This document shows, in pieces, positions 46,056 through 57,135 of a stretch of 64,000 nt of DNA; the stretch's first letter is position 1, and each line of letters opens with the position of its first letter. The position numbers and the translations under genes are program-made. Under the pieces are notes generated by a model that was given only the letters and a program-made list of their open reading frames with translations, was not told where the DNA came from and did no database searches. This DNA comes from Linum tenue. Lineage: Eukaryota; Streptophyta; Magnoliopsida; Malpighiales; Linaceae. The stretch covers positions 84,004,547 through 84,068,546 of the forward strand of contig CAMGYJ010000005.1 of the NCBI GenBank assembly GCA_946122785.1, in the 5' to 3' direction.

Positions 46056-49000
46056 CTATTTATTGTACTTCTCCATTATTCTTCGAGCTTCCTTTACAGC
46101 CTCCTCTGATGAAAAAGTCGGAGCGTCCGAGACTCTGCCTCCTTTGGGACCTTGATCTTTGTTGAAGGCAATGAACAGGAAATATACCAGCCCCATCGTA
46201 GCCTAAGCAGAAGACGAGAATACATCGTTTATTCGATGCCCCGTCACCAAAAGGACAGAAACTTCAGTACTTCAAACATGACTCTGCAACTTCAGAGTCC
46301 ACATCGCAAAGTGAAAAGAGAGGGGAAAGAGAGATACATTTATACATACCAGGGCAAAGAACGCTGTAGACAAGAATGATTTCAGCAGAATGAAAGAAAC
46401 AGTGAGCAGAGCAACGGTCACTGAAACTCTGGCAATGGGCCTTGGAATGGAGACCTGTGAGGAAAGTCTAGCTCCATTAGAAAGAGTGATTCTCAATCGC
46501 TACCAATTGGGATAGGATGCAGGGGGAAACCTTACAGGCACTAGGCTGATTCCCGCATCGATGCCATCCTTCCCAACCTTCCACACGGTTTGGATAACTA
46601 TTCAGATTGTGACAGACATAGATTAGAAGGGAGTAACAAAGGAAATTCGGAGTGATAAAACCTAGCTTCCTTTTCTCATTACTTTCACTACCAATTTATA
46701 GGCCGAACAAGGAAGAAGATGACAAAGTTCATACATCTGTTTTGTAGGTTGGAATGGAAACAACTACAGTCTTGGAACGAAAGGAAACACAACTATCAAC
46801 TGGGAAAGAACAATACGCAGCACATCATACTAAACGACATCGCAACAGGAAAGGAAAGAAACGACAGCGCAGCGATAAGTCCCGGAACGAGGAAGGAACG
46901 ACGTCGTAGGGAAAGTGACCGTTGAAATTGATTTTCAATCTGTTACCCCCCCCCCCCCCCCCGCGCAAGCTGGTGGGCAGAGGTTTTGCACACCAAGCTT
47001 GGAGAGCAATGTGGTGAAAGGAGCTGGGGAAAGTGGTTTTGTGAAGAGATCGGCGAGCTGATGAGAAGAGGAGATGTGAAGAAGTTTGGGAGTACCGGTT
47101 TGGAGCTTCTCTCTGACGAAGTGACAGTCTAATTCGATGTGTTTTGTCCTTTCATGGAAAGTGGGGTTCTTGGCGATGTAGATGGCACTTTGGTTGTCGC
47201 AGTAGAGGTTGGCAGGGAGAGATGTAGAGACCTGGAAATCTTGGAGGAGATATTGAAGCCATTGAATTTCAGATGCAGTGAAGGCAAGAGCGCGATATTC
47301 AGCCTCACAGGAGGATCTGGAAACGGTATGTTGCTTCTTGCTTTTCCATGAAATGAGAGAATCACCCAGATATATGCAAAAACCAGTTGTTGATCGCTTT
47401 GTATCCACACAGGCAGCCCAGTCTGAATCTGTGAAAGCTTTTAATTGAAAAGAACCCTTGGAGGGGAAGAAAAGACCTGATGCTGGTGCTGACTTGAGGT
47501 ATCTCAGAACCCTTAAAACAGCCTTGTAATGAGTTGTAGATGGGAAGGTCATGAATTGGCTTAGCTGCTGTGTTACAAAGCTGATGTCTGGACGAGTAAT
47601 AGTCAAGTAGATTAGCTTTCCCACCAATGTTCTGTAGTGTTCTGGATCCTCATATGGAGTGCTCTCATCATTGCTGAGATGTAATTTGTAGTCCATTGGG
47701 GTAGTGACAGGCTTTGAATCAAGAACATTTGCTTCTTCAAGTATTTCCAATGTATATTTCCTTTGTGAAAGATGAATGCCAGAATTGCTTCTTGCTACTT
47801 CAATGGCAAGAAAATATCTCAAGTTGCCAAGATCTTTGATGCTGAATTCTCTGTGTAACAGTTCCTTCAATGCTTGTATTTCTGTTAAGTCATTGCCTCC
47901 TATAACCAGATCATCGACATATATGAGAATGCATGTGTAGGAAGAAGATGTAACCTTGTAGAACAGGGAATGGTCTGCTTTGCTTTGAATGTATCCAAGC
48001 TGATGAAGCTTGTCTGTAAGTTTGGAGAACCACTGCCCGGAAGCTTGTTTCAGGCCATAAAGTGACTTTTTTAGTCAACAAACTGGGTTAGGAATGCCAG
48101 TAGGAGGAGTGAATCCCTGAGGTAGGGTCATGTAGACTTCTTCTTGTCGTTCTCCATTGAGAAATGCATTATCCACATCCAATTGATGGATATGCCAGTT
48201 TCTGAGGGCTGCAATAGCTAAGAATGTCCTGACAGTAGTCATTTTGATGACTGGGGCAAATGTGTCTTGAAAATCAATCCCTTCTTGTTGTGTGTTACCT
48301 TTGGCAACCAATCTAGCTTTGTGTCTTTCAAGAGAACCATCAGACAGGAACTTGTCTTTGTAAATCCATTTGTTTCCAATTGGTTTCTTGCCTGGTGGTA
48401 GAGAAACCACATCCCAGGTTTGATTTTTGATCAAAGCCTTGATCTCTTGTTGCATAGCTTGATTCCAGATATCATGTTTAGAGGCTTCCTTGTAATTTTG
48501 TGGTTCTTGGTGACTGGAAATGCTCAGTAAGAATTTTCTGAATGGGAGAGAAAGATTGTTGTAGGAAAGAAGTGAGGAAAGTGAGTACCTGTTGTCTGTG
48601 ATATGGTGCAGATTGGAGTGATTGATGCTGCTAGGACCTTGAGATAGGTAACAATGGTAGTTCTGGAAAAGATGGGAGGGGGGTTTTGATGTTCTGTCAG
48701 AACATCTGACTTGAGGTTGTGGTTGAGGAAGGGGAGATGGTTGTGGTGTTGGTGAAGGGGAGACAGGAGAAGGAGAAGAAGCAGGTGATGGAGTTGGGGT
48801 GGAAGGAGGAGAAGAGGATGGGGTTGAATTGGAGGGAGAGGGATGGTTTGTACTATCAGTGGAGGTAGAAGGATCAACATTGTTGGGTCGAGAAGGTGAA
48901 GTTGTTTCATGGAGCAGAGGGGAATGTGGAGGAGGAATGGGGAATAGAATGTCTAGATCAGAGGGTAAAGGATCTTGGTCATGGTTTGAGTGGAAAGGAA

Positions 49001-52000
49001 AATGAGATTCATAGAAGATGACATCTCTAAAGGTAAATGTTTCATGAGTAGATAAGTCATAGAGTTTGTACCCTTTTATACCAGGAGTGTAACCAATGAA
49101 AATTGATTTCCTGGCTCTTGGCTGGAATTTGGTTCTGTGGTTAGCCAGTGTGCTGGCATAACACAAGCAACCAAAGACTCTCAAGTCAGTGAGGTCTGGT
49201 GGTCTGTTGTAAAGGATTTGAAATGGAGATTTGTTTGAAAGAACAGGGGTGGGGACTCTATTTATCAGGTGTACTGCATGTTTGACACAGTCACCCCAGA
49301 AGGCAGGAGGTAAGTTTGCTTGGAATTGAAGGGCTCTAGCAACAGCAAGGATGTGTTGATGTTTTCTTTCCACCTTGCTGTTTTGTTGAGGTGTTTCAAC
49401 ACAGGACATTTCATGGAGAATGCCTGTTGAGTTAGAGAATTCTTCCATTTGGAATTCTTTACCCTGATCACTCCTAATGGTTTTAATGGTGGACTGAAAT
49501 TGTCTTTGCATTTGGTTGCAGAAAGCAATGCAGTCAAAATCGCGCTTTAAAACTTAAAAACTTACGGTTTTACTCTTCTAGGTCACCAAAACGCTTTCGT
49601 TTCTATGTAAAAACTTTAGTGTATAAAATCATACTAAATTGCGCTTTAAAACTTAAAAACTTACGTTTATACGCTTCTAGTTCACTAAAACGCTTTACGT
49701 TTTTACGCTTTTACTTCACTTAATGGGAATCTTTCATGAAATTAATTATAAAAAGTATATTTTAAAAATAAATCACCGACAATATGATATGTTTAAGATT
49801 AAAAGATACATACCAATACTTGGACGCATTATGAACGTCAATAAAGTAATCTAATCACCATCTAGGCTCTTCTCAAATTCATTAGCATGGAGGGGAAGGT
49901 GACTTTTTTATAAGATTTATATTTATGAACTTAATATTAAGAGGCTATAAGTTGCTCTACTTTAGACATGAATTGCAAGTATTTATTAACTTATCTGAAT
50001 TTTGTGCACTCATATTTTTCATAGTATATGTCGTACTTAACATATTTTTAGTTCTTTTACAGTATGTGTCAAAAACTTACGCTTTTACGCTTTAATTCTA
50101 CGCTTTACGATTTTACCCCTTTTCCGCTTCTAGGTAGAATCGCGCTTTTGACTGCATTGGCAGAAAGCAATGAGTTTTGGTCTTGCTTCTGACTTTAAAT
50201 GAAGGAGAATAAGCCAAGTCATTCTAGTGTAGTCATCAACTACAGTTAAGAAATATTTGAATCCATCATAAGAAGGAAGAGGGTTAGGACCCCAAATGTC
50301 AACATGTATGAGTTCAAAAGGTAACTGTGTTACAGACTGGCTGATAGGAAAAGAAAGTCGTTTTTGCTTGGCAAAATGACAAACATCACATGGTTGATCC
50401 TTCTGATTAGTAATGGAGGTACAAAATTGGTTGAGAAGTGGTATTTTAGAGTGAGATACATGTCCTAGTCTAAAATGCCACAAATCAAAGGTGGATGTAG
50501 AGGCATCAGAAATCAATTTAGGAGGATGTGATGCTTGAAGGTAATAAAGTCCATTGTGAAGGCTAGCAGAACCAATCACTCTCTTCTGCTCCAAATCCTG
50601 TATAAGACAAGTAGTAGATTGAAAGGATAAGCTTAGTGGTGTGGTGGAGGTCAGTCTGCTCACAGACAGGAGGTTAAAGGTAAAGTTGGGAACAAACAGG
50701 GCATTTTGGAGAGTCAAGGCATCATGGCATTTTGCTGTGCCAGTGTGGGTTGCCTGGATTTGAGCTCCAGTGGGGAGAGTGATGAATATATTTGACAATG
50801 GCTGTGGATTTGTTAAGTACTCTAAGGAGCAAACTATGTGGTCTGAAGCTCCAGTATCAATAATCCATGGTTTTTGTATGTTGGTGATAGCATTCAAGAC
50901 AGGAATTGAGAGAGAAGGAGTTGGAAGGATACCTTTGTTGCTAACAAAGGCAGCAGCAGAGAATGAAGGTTGGTTCTTCTGAGCATTCATCAAACTCATG
51001 AGTTTGTCATAGTCTGCTCTTGTGAGCTTTACTTCATCTGATGAAGAAGTGCCGGTGACAGCATTTGCAGCAGGAGGTCTACCTCTTCCAGTACTAGAAG
51101 TTGGATATTTGGGCACAAAGTTCTGTGGATATCCATTCTTTTGAAAGCACTTGTCCTCGGTATGGCCTCTTCTTCTGCAATAGGAACAAGTGACTGGAGT
51201 ACTGCTTGAAGTAAAGGAGGGCTTGGTCATTCATGGTGGCCAACCATGTTTTTGAAAACAGATATCCTCAGTGTGCCCTTCTCTTTTGCAGAATGTGTAG
51301 TATGGTGGTTTAGCAGAAGAGTTGAATCTTCTGTTTCCTCCTTGAATGGCAAATGCTGACTGGTCTGTGTGGAGAGATGCCACCATTTTGTTGGATTGAG
51401 AACCATAGTTCTGTCTTTCATGTTGCAACATTCTTTGAAAAACTCGATTGATGTTGGGCAATTCATCACCAAACAGCACTTGGGGTCTGACTCCAGAGAA
51501 GTTTTCATTTAAACCTCGAAGAAACTTGATTACATAACTAGTTTCTTGATATTGAAGAACTCTTGTCATGGCAACACAGTCAATGTGGCTAGTGGGTGTA
51601 CAGGTACATGGAAGAAGTGGTTGATAGTTCTCTAACTCATCCTTTAGAGTAATGAGTTTTCCATAGTAGCCAGTGACAGTTTGGTTACCTTGTTGTAGGG
51701 AGGAAAGTGCTTCTTCAAGCTCGGCAATACGAATGAGATCACCAGATCCATAACGAGTTTGTAAGCTCTTCCATGCTTCTGAAGCTGTTTTGCAGGCTAG
51801 GATGGTCTTTCGAATCTCTGAAGAAGTAGACTGTTGGATCCAGCTGAGGATCATAACGTTGTTCCGAGTCCAGGCACCATACCTTGCATCAGTAGCAGCT
51901 GGCTCTGTGAGTGTTCCATTAATGAATCCGAGTTTTTTTTTTTTTTTTTGCAGCAAGGGCATTGAACATTGCCCTGCTCCAGTCATTGTAATTTGTGGCT

Positions 52001-52853
52001 GTGAGCTTCTCAGCAACAAGGAGAGCTCCTGGTTGCTCTGATCCGTGAAGAAAGAAAGGGTCAGAAGAAGGATCCATAGTATTTGGCTGTGGATCTGGAA
52101 GGGGCTGAGCTTCATTCTCAGCCATTGTAGAAGGTGGCGGCTAGGGTTTTATCAGAGGCTCTGATACCATAACAAAGGAAATTTGGAGTGATAAAACCTA
52201 GCTTCCTTTTCTCATTACTTTCACTGCCAATTTATAGGCAGAACAAGGAAGAAGATGACAAAGTTCATACATCTGTTTTGTAGCTTGGAATGGAAACAAC
52301 TACAGTCTTGGAACGAAAGGAAACACAACTATCAACTGGGAAAGAACAATACGCAGCACATCATACTAAACGGCATCGCAACAGGAAAGGAAAGAAACGG
52401 CAGCGCAGCGATAAGTCCCGGAATGAGGAAGGAACGACGTCGTAGGGAAAAGAAAGAAAATTAGCAATGCTGTTTAGAGCTCTGCCATTTGCATTTACAC
52501 CCAAATTTCTGTTGTCGAGCAACAGGGTTTCAACTGGAAAGTCCCATTTGACCCCCCAATTTCAAATAATTCTCGAAACTTTGAAGATCGGAGTGCTAAC
52601 CTCTCAAGAAATTAGACTGAGCAGCAACGACAGCCAGACCGGAAGGAGAGTTTCGAGTCTTAGGGTTGTGGAATTGCGAGCTCAGGGGGAGGAAACCTTG
52701 CTTTGTGAGCCTCAGTGCGACGGAGTTCGGAGAAACAAAACCAGAGGTACTGCTAGTGGTTGGAGTTAGGGTTAGAAATGGGGAACATCGAGGAAAGGCT
52801 GGGGAAAGTGAGCATATGGCATGGGCAAGCACCGAAGCAGAAGTAGTCGCCAT
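46056..52853 (-). CDS. Plastid-targeted small integral membrane protein, four exons
   Basis: Minus-strand exons 52853-52601, 46597-46536, 46454-46350 and 46202-46056. Donors and acceptors are canonical and the phases join to 188 residues. Residues 1 to about 80 (MATTSASVLAHAICSL onwards) are Ser/Thr-rich and poor in acidic residues, like a chloroplast transit peptide. The mature part has a conserved-looking amphipathic block (VIQTVWKVGKDGIDAG), two adjacent hydrophobic spans (VSVTVALLTVSFILL and FFALATMGLVYFLFIAF), and a charged tail ending EEAVKEARRIMEKYNK. I do not recognise a named family; function unknown. A copia element of 5817 bp fills intron 1, which would otherwise be 186 bases. An hAT element is inserted with its flank 10 bp upstream of the ATG, so the native promoter or leader is displaced. 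The coding frame itself is unbroken. Confidence 0.85.
46634..46914 (-). repeat. 3' LTR of the intronic copia element
   Basis: Begins (plus strand) 'taacaaaggaaattcgg' and matches the right LTR over 281 bases with seven substitutions. It lies 36 bases downstream, in gene direction upstream, of exon 2's acceptor. Confidence 0.85.
46935..52125 (-). pseudogene. Copia gag-pol polyprotein, nearly intact but with four lesions
   Basis: Gag starts at 52125 (MAENEAQPLPDPQPNT), runs through the retrotransposon gag region and two CX2C zinc-knuckle-like repeats (FCKREGHTEDICFQKHG and YCRRRGHTEDKCFQKNG), then protease (WIIDTGASDHIV), GAG-pre-integrase (LWHFRLGHVSH), integrase (HVDIWGPNP, IRSDQGKEFQ), reverse transcriptase (GNKWIYKDKFLSDGSLERHK and YVDDLVIGG) and RNase H (AFTDSDWAACVDTKRSTTGF, then ADLFTKPL). 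Lesions: a frameshift at a 17-base A run (51933-51949), a TGA at 51231-51233, an insertion of a DNA transposon at 49528-50159 inside integrase, and a TGA at 48075-48077 just before KSLYGLKQ. The element is therefore not autonomous now. Confidence 0.9.
49528..50159. mobile_element. Mutator-like MITE inside the copia integrase
   Basis: Ends 'atgcagtcaaaatcgcgc' and (complement of right end) 'atgcagtcaaaagcgcga' are inverted repeats. The 10-bp sequence GCAGAAAGCA flanks it at 49518-49527 and 50160-50169; a 9-10 bp duplication suggests a Mutator-like element. The internal phrase 'gcgctttaaaacttaaaaac' followed by 'ttacg' occurs at 49543 and 49641, a direct subterminal repeat. No coding region. 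Confidence 0.8.
52157..52169 (-). promoter_or_regulatory. Primer binding site of the intronic copia element
   Basis: On the minus strand TGGTATCAGAGCC abuts the LTR and matches the 3' end complement of initiator tRNA-Met, the usual copia primer. Confidence 0.88.
52170..52450 (-). repeat. 5' LTR of the intronic copia element
   Basis: Pairs with 46634-46914 over 281 bases. The TATA-like 'tataaattggcag' on the minus strand (about 52226-52240) could act as its promoter and would read towards exon 2 of the host gene. Confidence 0.85.
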
Positions 52854-52871
52854 TAACGATACTTTTGGAAC

Positions 52872-53306
52872 TCCGGCGGGCTATTTGATCCGGGTTTTTT
52901 GGTTTTACCCGAAACCGAACTGTATAACCCGGACCGGAACCGGATAGTAAACAATCCAATCCAATCTTTGGGCTTAGATTTGAGGTAAAAAACCATTCGA
53001 GACCGGATCAAAAACTAGATAAAGACCGGATAAGAGAGCTCAACACCTAAAACTTAAGGGTAATTTGCATAAACGGTCACAAACCTTTGCACTTAGTACA
53101 AAACAAAACCAACTCCTCACCCTTTCAGGACTTAGGCCACAAATCCCCACAAACTCAATATAAAATCAAGACCGAGTTGGGACCGGACTGGGTCAAGACC
53201 GGACTGTATCCAGTCCAATCTTTGGTTCTTATATTTTCAAAAAGACCGGACTGGACCGGATCAATTTGGGCCAATTTAACCAAACCGGACCGTATAGCCA
53301 CCCCTA
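52872..53306. mobile_element. hAT non-autonomous element at the 5' end of the plastid protein gene
   Basis: An inverted copy of the 34384-34825 family: left end TCCGGCGGGCTATTTGATCC (family TAGGGCTGGCTATTTGGTCC), right end CCGTATAGCCACCCCTA. The near-perfect 8-bp duplication TTTGGAAC (52864-52871) and TTTGAAAC (53307-53314) flanks it. Its edge lies 18 bases upstream of the ATG at 52853, so it must sit in the leader or promoter of that gene. Confidence 0.85.
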
Positions 53307-53516
53307 TTTGAAACTATTATCCCAAGCAAGTATTCCTTGCTTGGAATGGGGAGAAATTGCAGAAATATTATGTCCGTCGGGTCTGGAACTCAATTAGCTT
53401 ATGATCATTTGTTTGTGAGGTGTTCATATACGAGATATGTGCTGGAATCATGTTTGCAGGGGGCACATTTATCCCAAGCTAGAATATTGGAAAAGTGTGA
53501 TTACATGGTGTGCGAG

Positions 53517-54150
53517 TAGCGTTGGAAGTTTGGTACCCGATACCAAATACCGTATCAAATTTCTCTATATTTGGTATTACCGAATACACGTATTATTTTT
53601 TGGGATTAAGATTGGGATTCAATTTCAATTGTTATTCTGTATTAGGGATTACGAGATTGGGATCGGTATATACCGAAATACAGAACAATACCGAAATATA
53701 AGCTAATGTGTATTTTATGCTCTCAACTAAACTCTCTCGTTCAATACTACACGACCCTCAACCACTAATCTATTGTTATTTACATAACATAAAAAAACAA
53801 ACACTAGTATTAGTCTTCTCTTAGCCTCCAATTCATCAAATTAAAGATTACCAATGACAAAAACTTGAGATGTCACCTCTCCTCCATTCTCCTTATCCAT
53901 ATCCTAGCTCTAGCCAAACTCAAGACTCTTTGCTTAGTCTCTTTGTCCTATATTAAGCAATCAAATCTAATTAATTTCTTATTCGATAATACCTATTGTG
54001 ATACCGAAGTACCGATTGGGATACCGAAATATTTATGAGTTGGGATTGGGATACCGAAATTATTTAGGGATTGAGATTGAATTTAGGATGTAATTCGATA
54101 TTCGGTATTTTGGTATTGGGATACCGATACCGTACCGATTTCCACCCCTA
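53517..54150. mobile_element. hAT-like element with 'ataccg' subterminal repeats
   Basis: Left end TAGCGTTGGAAGTTTGGTACC and right end (complement) TAGGGGTGGAAATCGGTACGG are imperfect inverted repeats. Both ends are rich in 'ataccgaaat' and 'gggataccga' repeats. No 8-bp target duplication could be matched, so it is older or its ends are eroded. Confidence 0.6.
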
Positions 54151-54245
54151 TTGGGATACCAAAGATGGAGTAAGAAAATGTAGAGGCTCGCCTTGGAACG
54201 TTGATTTGGAGTACATCTTCAAGTCTAATATGGAGAGAGATGTGG

Positions 54246-54622
54246 TAGAAGAGGTGGCAATTTTCAATCTAATCTATCCACCAAATTATTCACCTAATAC
54301 AATCCATTTAAATCCAATCCATTTGCTCCAAATCCAATTGGATTGGTGGATTCATGGATCCAAATGACAAATTATGGTTTGGTACTATAATTTTTATTTT
54401 TTATATTTTGGTATCCAAAATTTAAATTTGCATACGGAAAATATCATTGGAAAATTACTTTTTGGTACCTAAAACTTTTCATTATGACATTTTAGTACCC
54501 AAACTTTGCAAAATTTACATATTGATCTAAGACTTGGATGTCATTTAGATTGATGGATCAATCCACCAATCCACTTGATCCTATTCATCAATCCATTTAA
54601 TCCAATCCAATTTTCACCTCTA
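54246..54622. mobile_element. hAT-like element with 'caatccaatcc' subterminal repeats
   Basis: Left end 'agaggtggcaattttcaatc' and right end (complement) 'tagaggtgaaaattggattgg' pair imperfectly. Both subterminal regions repeat 'aatccatttaaatccaatcc'-type phrases. The target duplication is unclear and no coding region is present. Confidence 0.55.
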
Positions 54623-54850
54623 GATAGGATGTATAGGGATTCAATTGCTAAATGTCCAGTTGTCTCGAGTCGTGATGTGCAGAGCAATGTGAGATGTTGA
54701 GTGGCTATTGATCAGGTCTTGTGTGATGGTCTAGATAGGATTGGTTTTGGTTGGTAGATAGTGTTTTGTGGGTATAGCAGTATAGATAGATAGTATAAAC
54801 TTGGAGAGGGTTGTATTGGCTTAAGACGCAGCTGGGGTTTCCAATGAGTT

Positions 54851-55884
54851 TGTTCTTAATGCAATTTTATTATTTAACCATAAAAAATGTTCAACGTGAA
54901 TGCCCTTAATAAATTAAGATCAGGATGTAAACACTCTAACTTGATCAAGCACTACTTTTATCAAAATGTCTTTAATAAATTATAAACGTTAAATACGTGA
55001 AAAAAGCGAAAACGTTACGTAAAAAGAAACTGAACTTCATAGTAGAGTCCTTGAAATCGCTGATCTTAAGATGTAATGCCGACTTTCTGAGCATACTTCT
55101 TGAGCTTCTACTATTCATGAATGTGGGCGAAGAGATCAGTCCTAAACCTAAATTCGTTATCATATACCAACATACGGGCATGCACATGTCATGCTTTAGG
55201 TACACTATTGGGAACATTATTAGAAATTGTTGAGCTTGCAATTCTTGTTTACTCTCTCAGTGTCTTGCATATTTTATCTTACAATGGGCCCCGACCTCGA
55301 CTTAACTAGCACACTGTCACAATCACGAACTTACTTACTAATAACATGGTTTCCTCACCTGGGAAATAGGGTATCACGTGCTCTACATGTGTGTGGGGAA
55401 CCAACTCCTTACAATCCTCGAGTGGGGATCTGTACATGATATACTCCCTCAGTATGGGGAGCGAGGTGACTGTGTGCGAGGTGACTGTGTGCAGCTAGCT
55501 AAGTGAGATTTGATCTTTTTCCTTACTTACTATCTTGTTCTTACTTGTTTTGATGGCTTAATCATGCATGCCTTAATTAATCTCTCATGGAAAAATATAA
55601 TTAAGATATACTTGCATACATAATTGAGTAAGCATGCTAATCTCTCCCACAATGGGAAGACCTGAACTTATCACTTATTAACTTGATTAGCTTAGAAACA
55701 GACTTGTATTGCTTGCCTTATATGTAGTTTAATGATGCGTCATGATGTTATGCATACTTAGAGTAAAGTCCGAACATTAATCAAACAACTTAACATGAAA
55801 GTATATACGTATACAGAATAACTAAAACATAAAGAAAGAACCGAAATGCATATCATGAACTAATTGTGTTTGAACCTAACTGAG
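54851..55884. other. Intergenic DNA
   Basis: No gene, RNA or clear repeat. AT-rich. 'gcgaggtgactgtgtgc' is duplicated in tandem at about 55463-55495. Confidence 0.4.
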
Positions 55885-56409
55885 TGTAGGAGTGAGGTTC
55901 GGGGAAGAATGTGGGTCAAGAAGAACACAAGAGGGGAAAATCGTTCAGAAAGATGAGAACCAGAGAGTTGGAATTTTAGAGAGAGAAGTTGATGTTATAG
56001 AGATAGAATGCCTAAAATGCGATCCCCTCACCCACCGGAGTAAATGCCATATTTATAGGCTACATGGTGGTGGGTGAGTGGGTGGATTACATGATGGTAC
56101 AATGACATGACCACTGACATGTCAGGGATTTAGGCCATCCCCCTACCTAGGACATGTCAGGGGTTTGCCTATGACTGTATCTAGGACCTTGATGTGACCT
56201 TCCCTCGGGAAGCGTGATGACGCCCTCTGCGGCTCTTTGGTCCGGTCAGCGCCTGGTCTCTGCACTCGCGCGCGTAGCTTTATCCTTGTCGCGCCCAAGG
56301 TCTTCGTGCTGGAGCGCCATCGGTGGTGTCGCGCCATGCTGTGTCCCTTGTGGCGCGCGGTCCGATGTGTCCCTTTGGCGCGGGGATGGTTCGAGTCATA
56401 TGCCCAACA
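55885..56409 (-). repeat. 3' LTR of the Tat-like element
   Basis: On the minus strand it runs TGTTGGGCATATGA ... CTCACTCCTACA, giving TGT/ACA ends, and follows a G8 polypurine run (56412-56422 as 'ttgccccccc'). The minus-strand TATAAAT at 56051-56057 is a promoter candidate. The 5' LTR is not available for comparison, so the left boundary is inferred from the TG...CA rule. Confidence 0.65.
56051..56057 (-). promoter_or_regulatory. TATA box in the Tat-like LTR
   Basis: Minus strand 'agcctataaatatggc'. It lies inside the inferred LTR and would drive minus-strand (gag-pol direction) transcription in a full 5' LTR. Confidence 0.5.
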
Positions 56410-57135
56410 ATTGCCCCCCCCAACAGGGGGTGTTTCTCGAATACCTCCTGTTGTGATTTTCGCTCGGTAGACTCGGACCCATGTGTTTTGCGGGGAGTAT
56501 TTTTCCGAGCTTGTCACGCGCGGTAGACTCGGACTCACACGCTTTGAAGTTGTTATGATCGCGCGATCTTCACAGGATTCCTTACCCGTCATGCGCGCTA
56601 CTTTGAGACGAGAGTGGGTTTCTGAGCTATTTCCTTGATTTCAAATTTCAGTGCGCGGTTGTTTGTCTCTAGCGCGATCGACTTGGGGTTGCGCGATACC
56701 CGTGGATGGGATTTTTCGGATTCTCCGCGAGGTTTCCCTGGATGCCGTCTGCGCGATCTGCGCTTGGTCTTTTTTCTCCTTTCCTGGTATGCTATGCCCA
56801 CCAGGCGTTGCGCGACACTGGTGGCGTCAACGGCTAGTGTCTATGTTTGTTATGATTGCCTGGATTTGGGGTCGGCCACGTGTCATCGTGTGATTGGGCG
56901 GTTTTGGCGGCCGTTTCGAATTTCGAAAATCTCTGACAGTTACGACTCTTGATGTCCTTTAACCTTTCGAATTCTCATCAGCAACTACAAATGGGTGCCT
57001 GCTTTCGGGGATTTGCATTCTCGACATTTTGCTCCCATTGAGTTTTCCTTGCTCTTTCTTCCTCCTCTCCTTTGCTTCTTTTCTCTGAGATTCTTCTCCT
57101 ACTTCTACAGCCTCGATTCTTCTTGGAGTGTAGCG

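Larger units (their letters stand above)
46634..52450 (-). mobile_element. Ty1/copia retrotransposon with both LTRs, inserted in intron 1 of the plastid protein gene
   Basis: Two 281-bp direct LTR copies (46634-46914 and 52170-52450) bound a single gag-pol region on the minus strand, with the primer binding site next to the right LTR and a G17 tract (46946-46962 as C17) near the left LTR. The LTRs differ at seven positions (2.5%), so insertion was recent in evolutionary terms. A clean 5-bp target duplication was not found: the left LTR side continues about 30 further bases to 'taacagattg', so the right LTR may be slightly truncated. The orientation is the same as the host gene. Confidence 0.92.
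53330..54850 (+). pseudogene. Decayed LINE ORF2 C-terminus (zf-RVT region), split by two elements
   Basis: 53376-53515 reads QLAYDHLFVRCSYTRYVLES, a weak match to the zf-RVT 'HLFFxCxYSxxVW' block. After the insertion at 53517-54150 the sequence resumes LGYQRWSKKM, a stop, then RLAWNVDLEYIFKSNMERDV, resembling the 'LxKLAFxAxVYxIWxERNxRxF' block. After a second insertion (about 54246-54622) DRMYRDSIAKCPVV continues and then a noncoding 3' tail. Frames are broken. The identification rests on block order and is tentative. Confidence 0.4.

Noticed and set aside
56995..57135. Upstream start of the antisense ORF at 56995
   Set aside because: The codon there is GTG, and the extra residues are a hydrophobic pyrimidine-tract translation; the ATG at 57136 is preferred.
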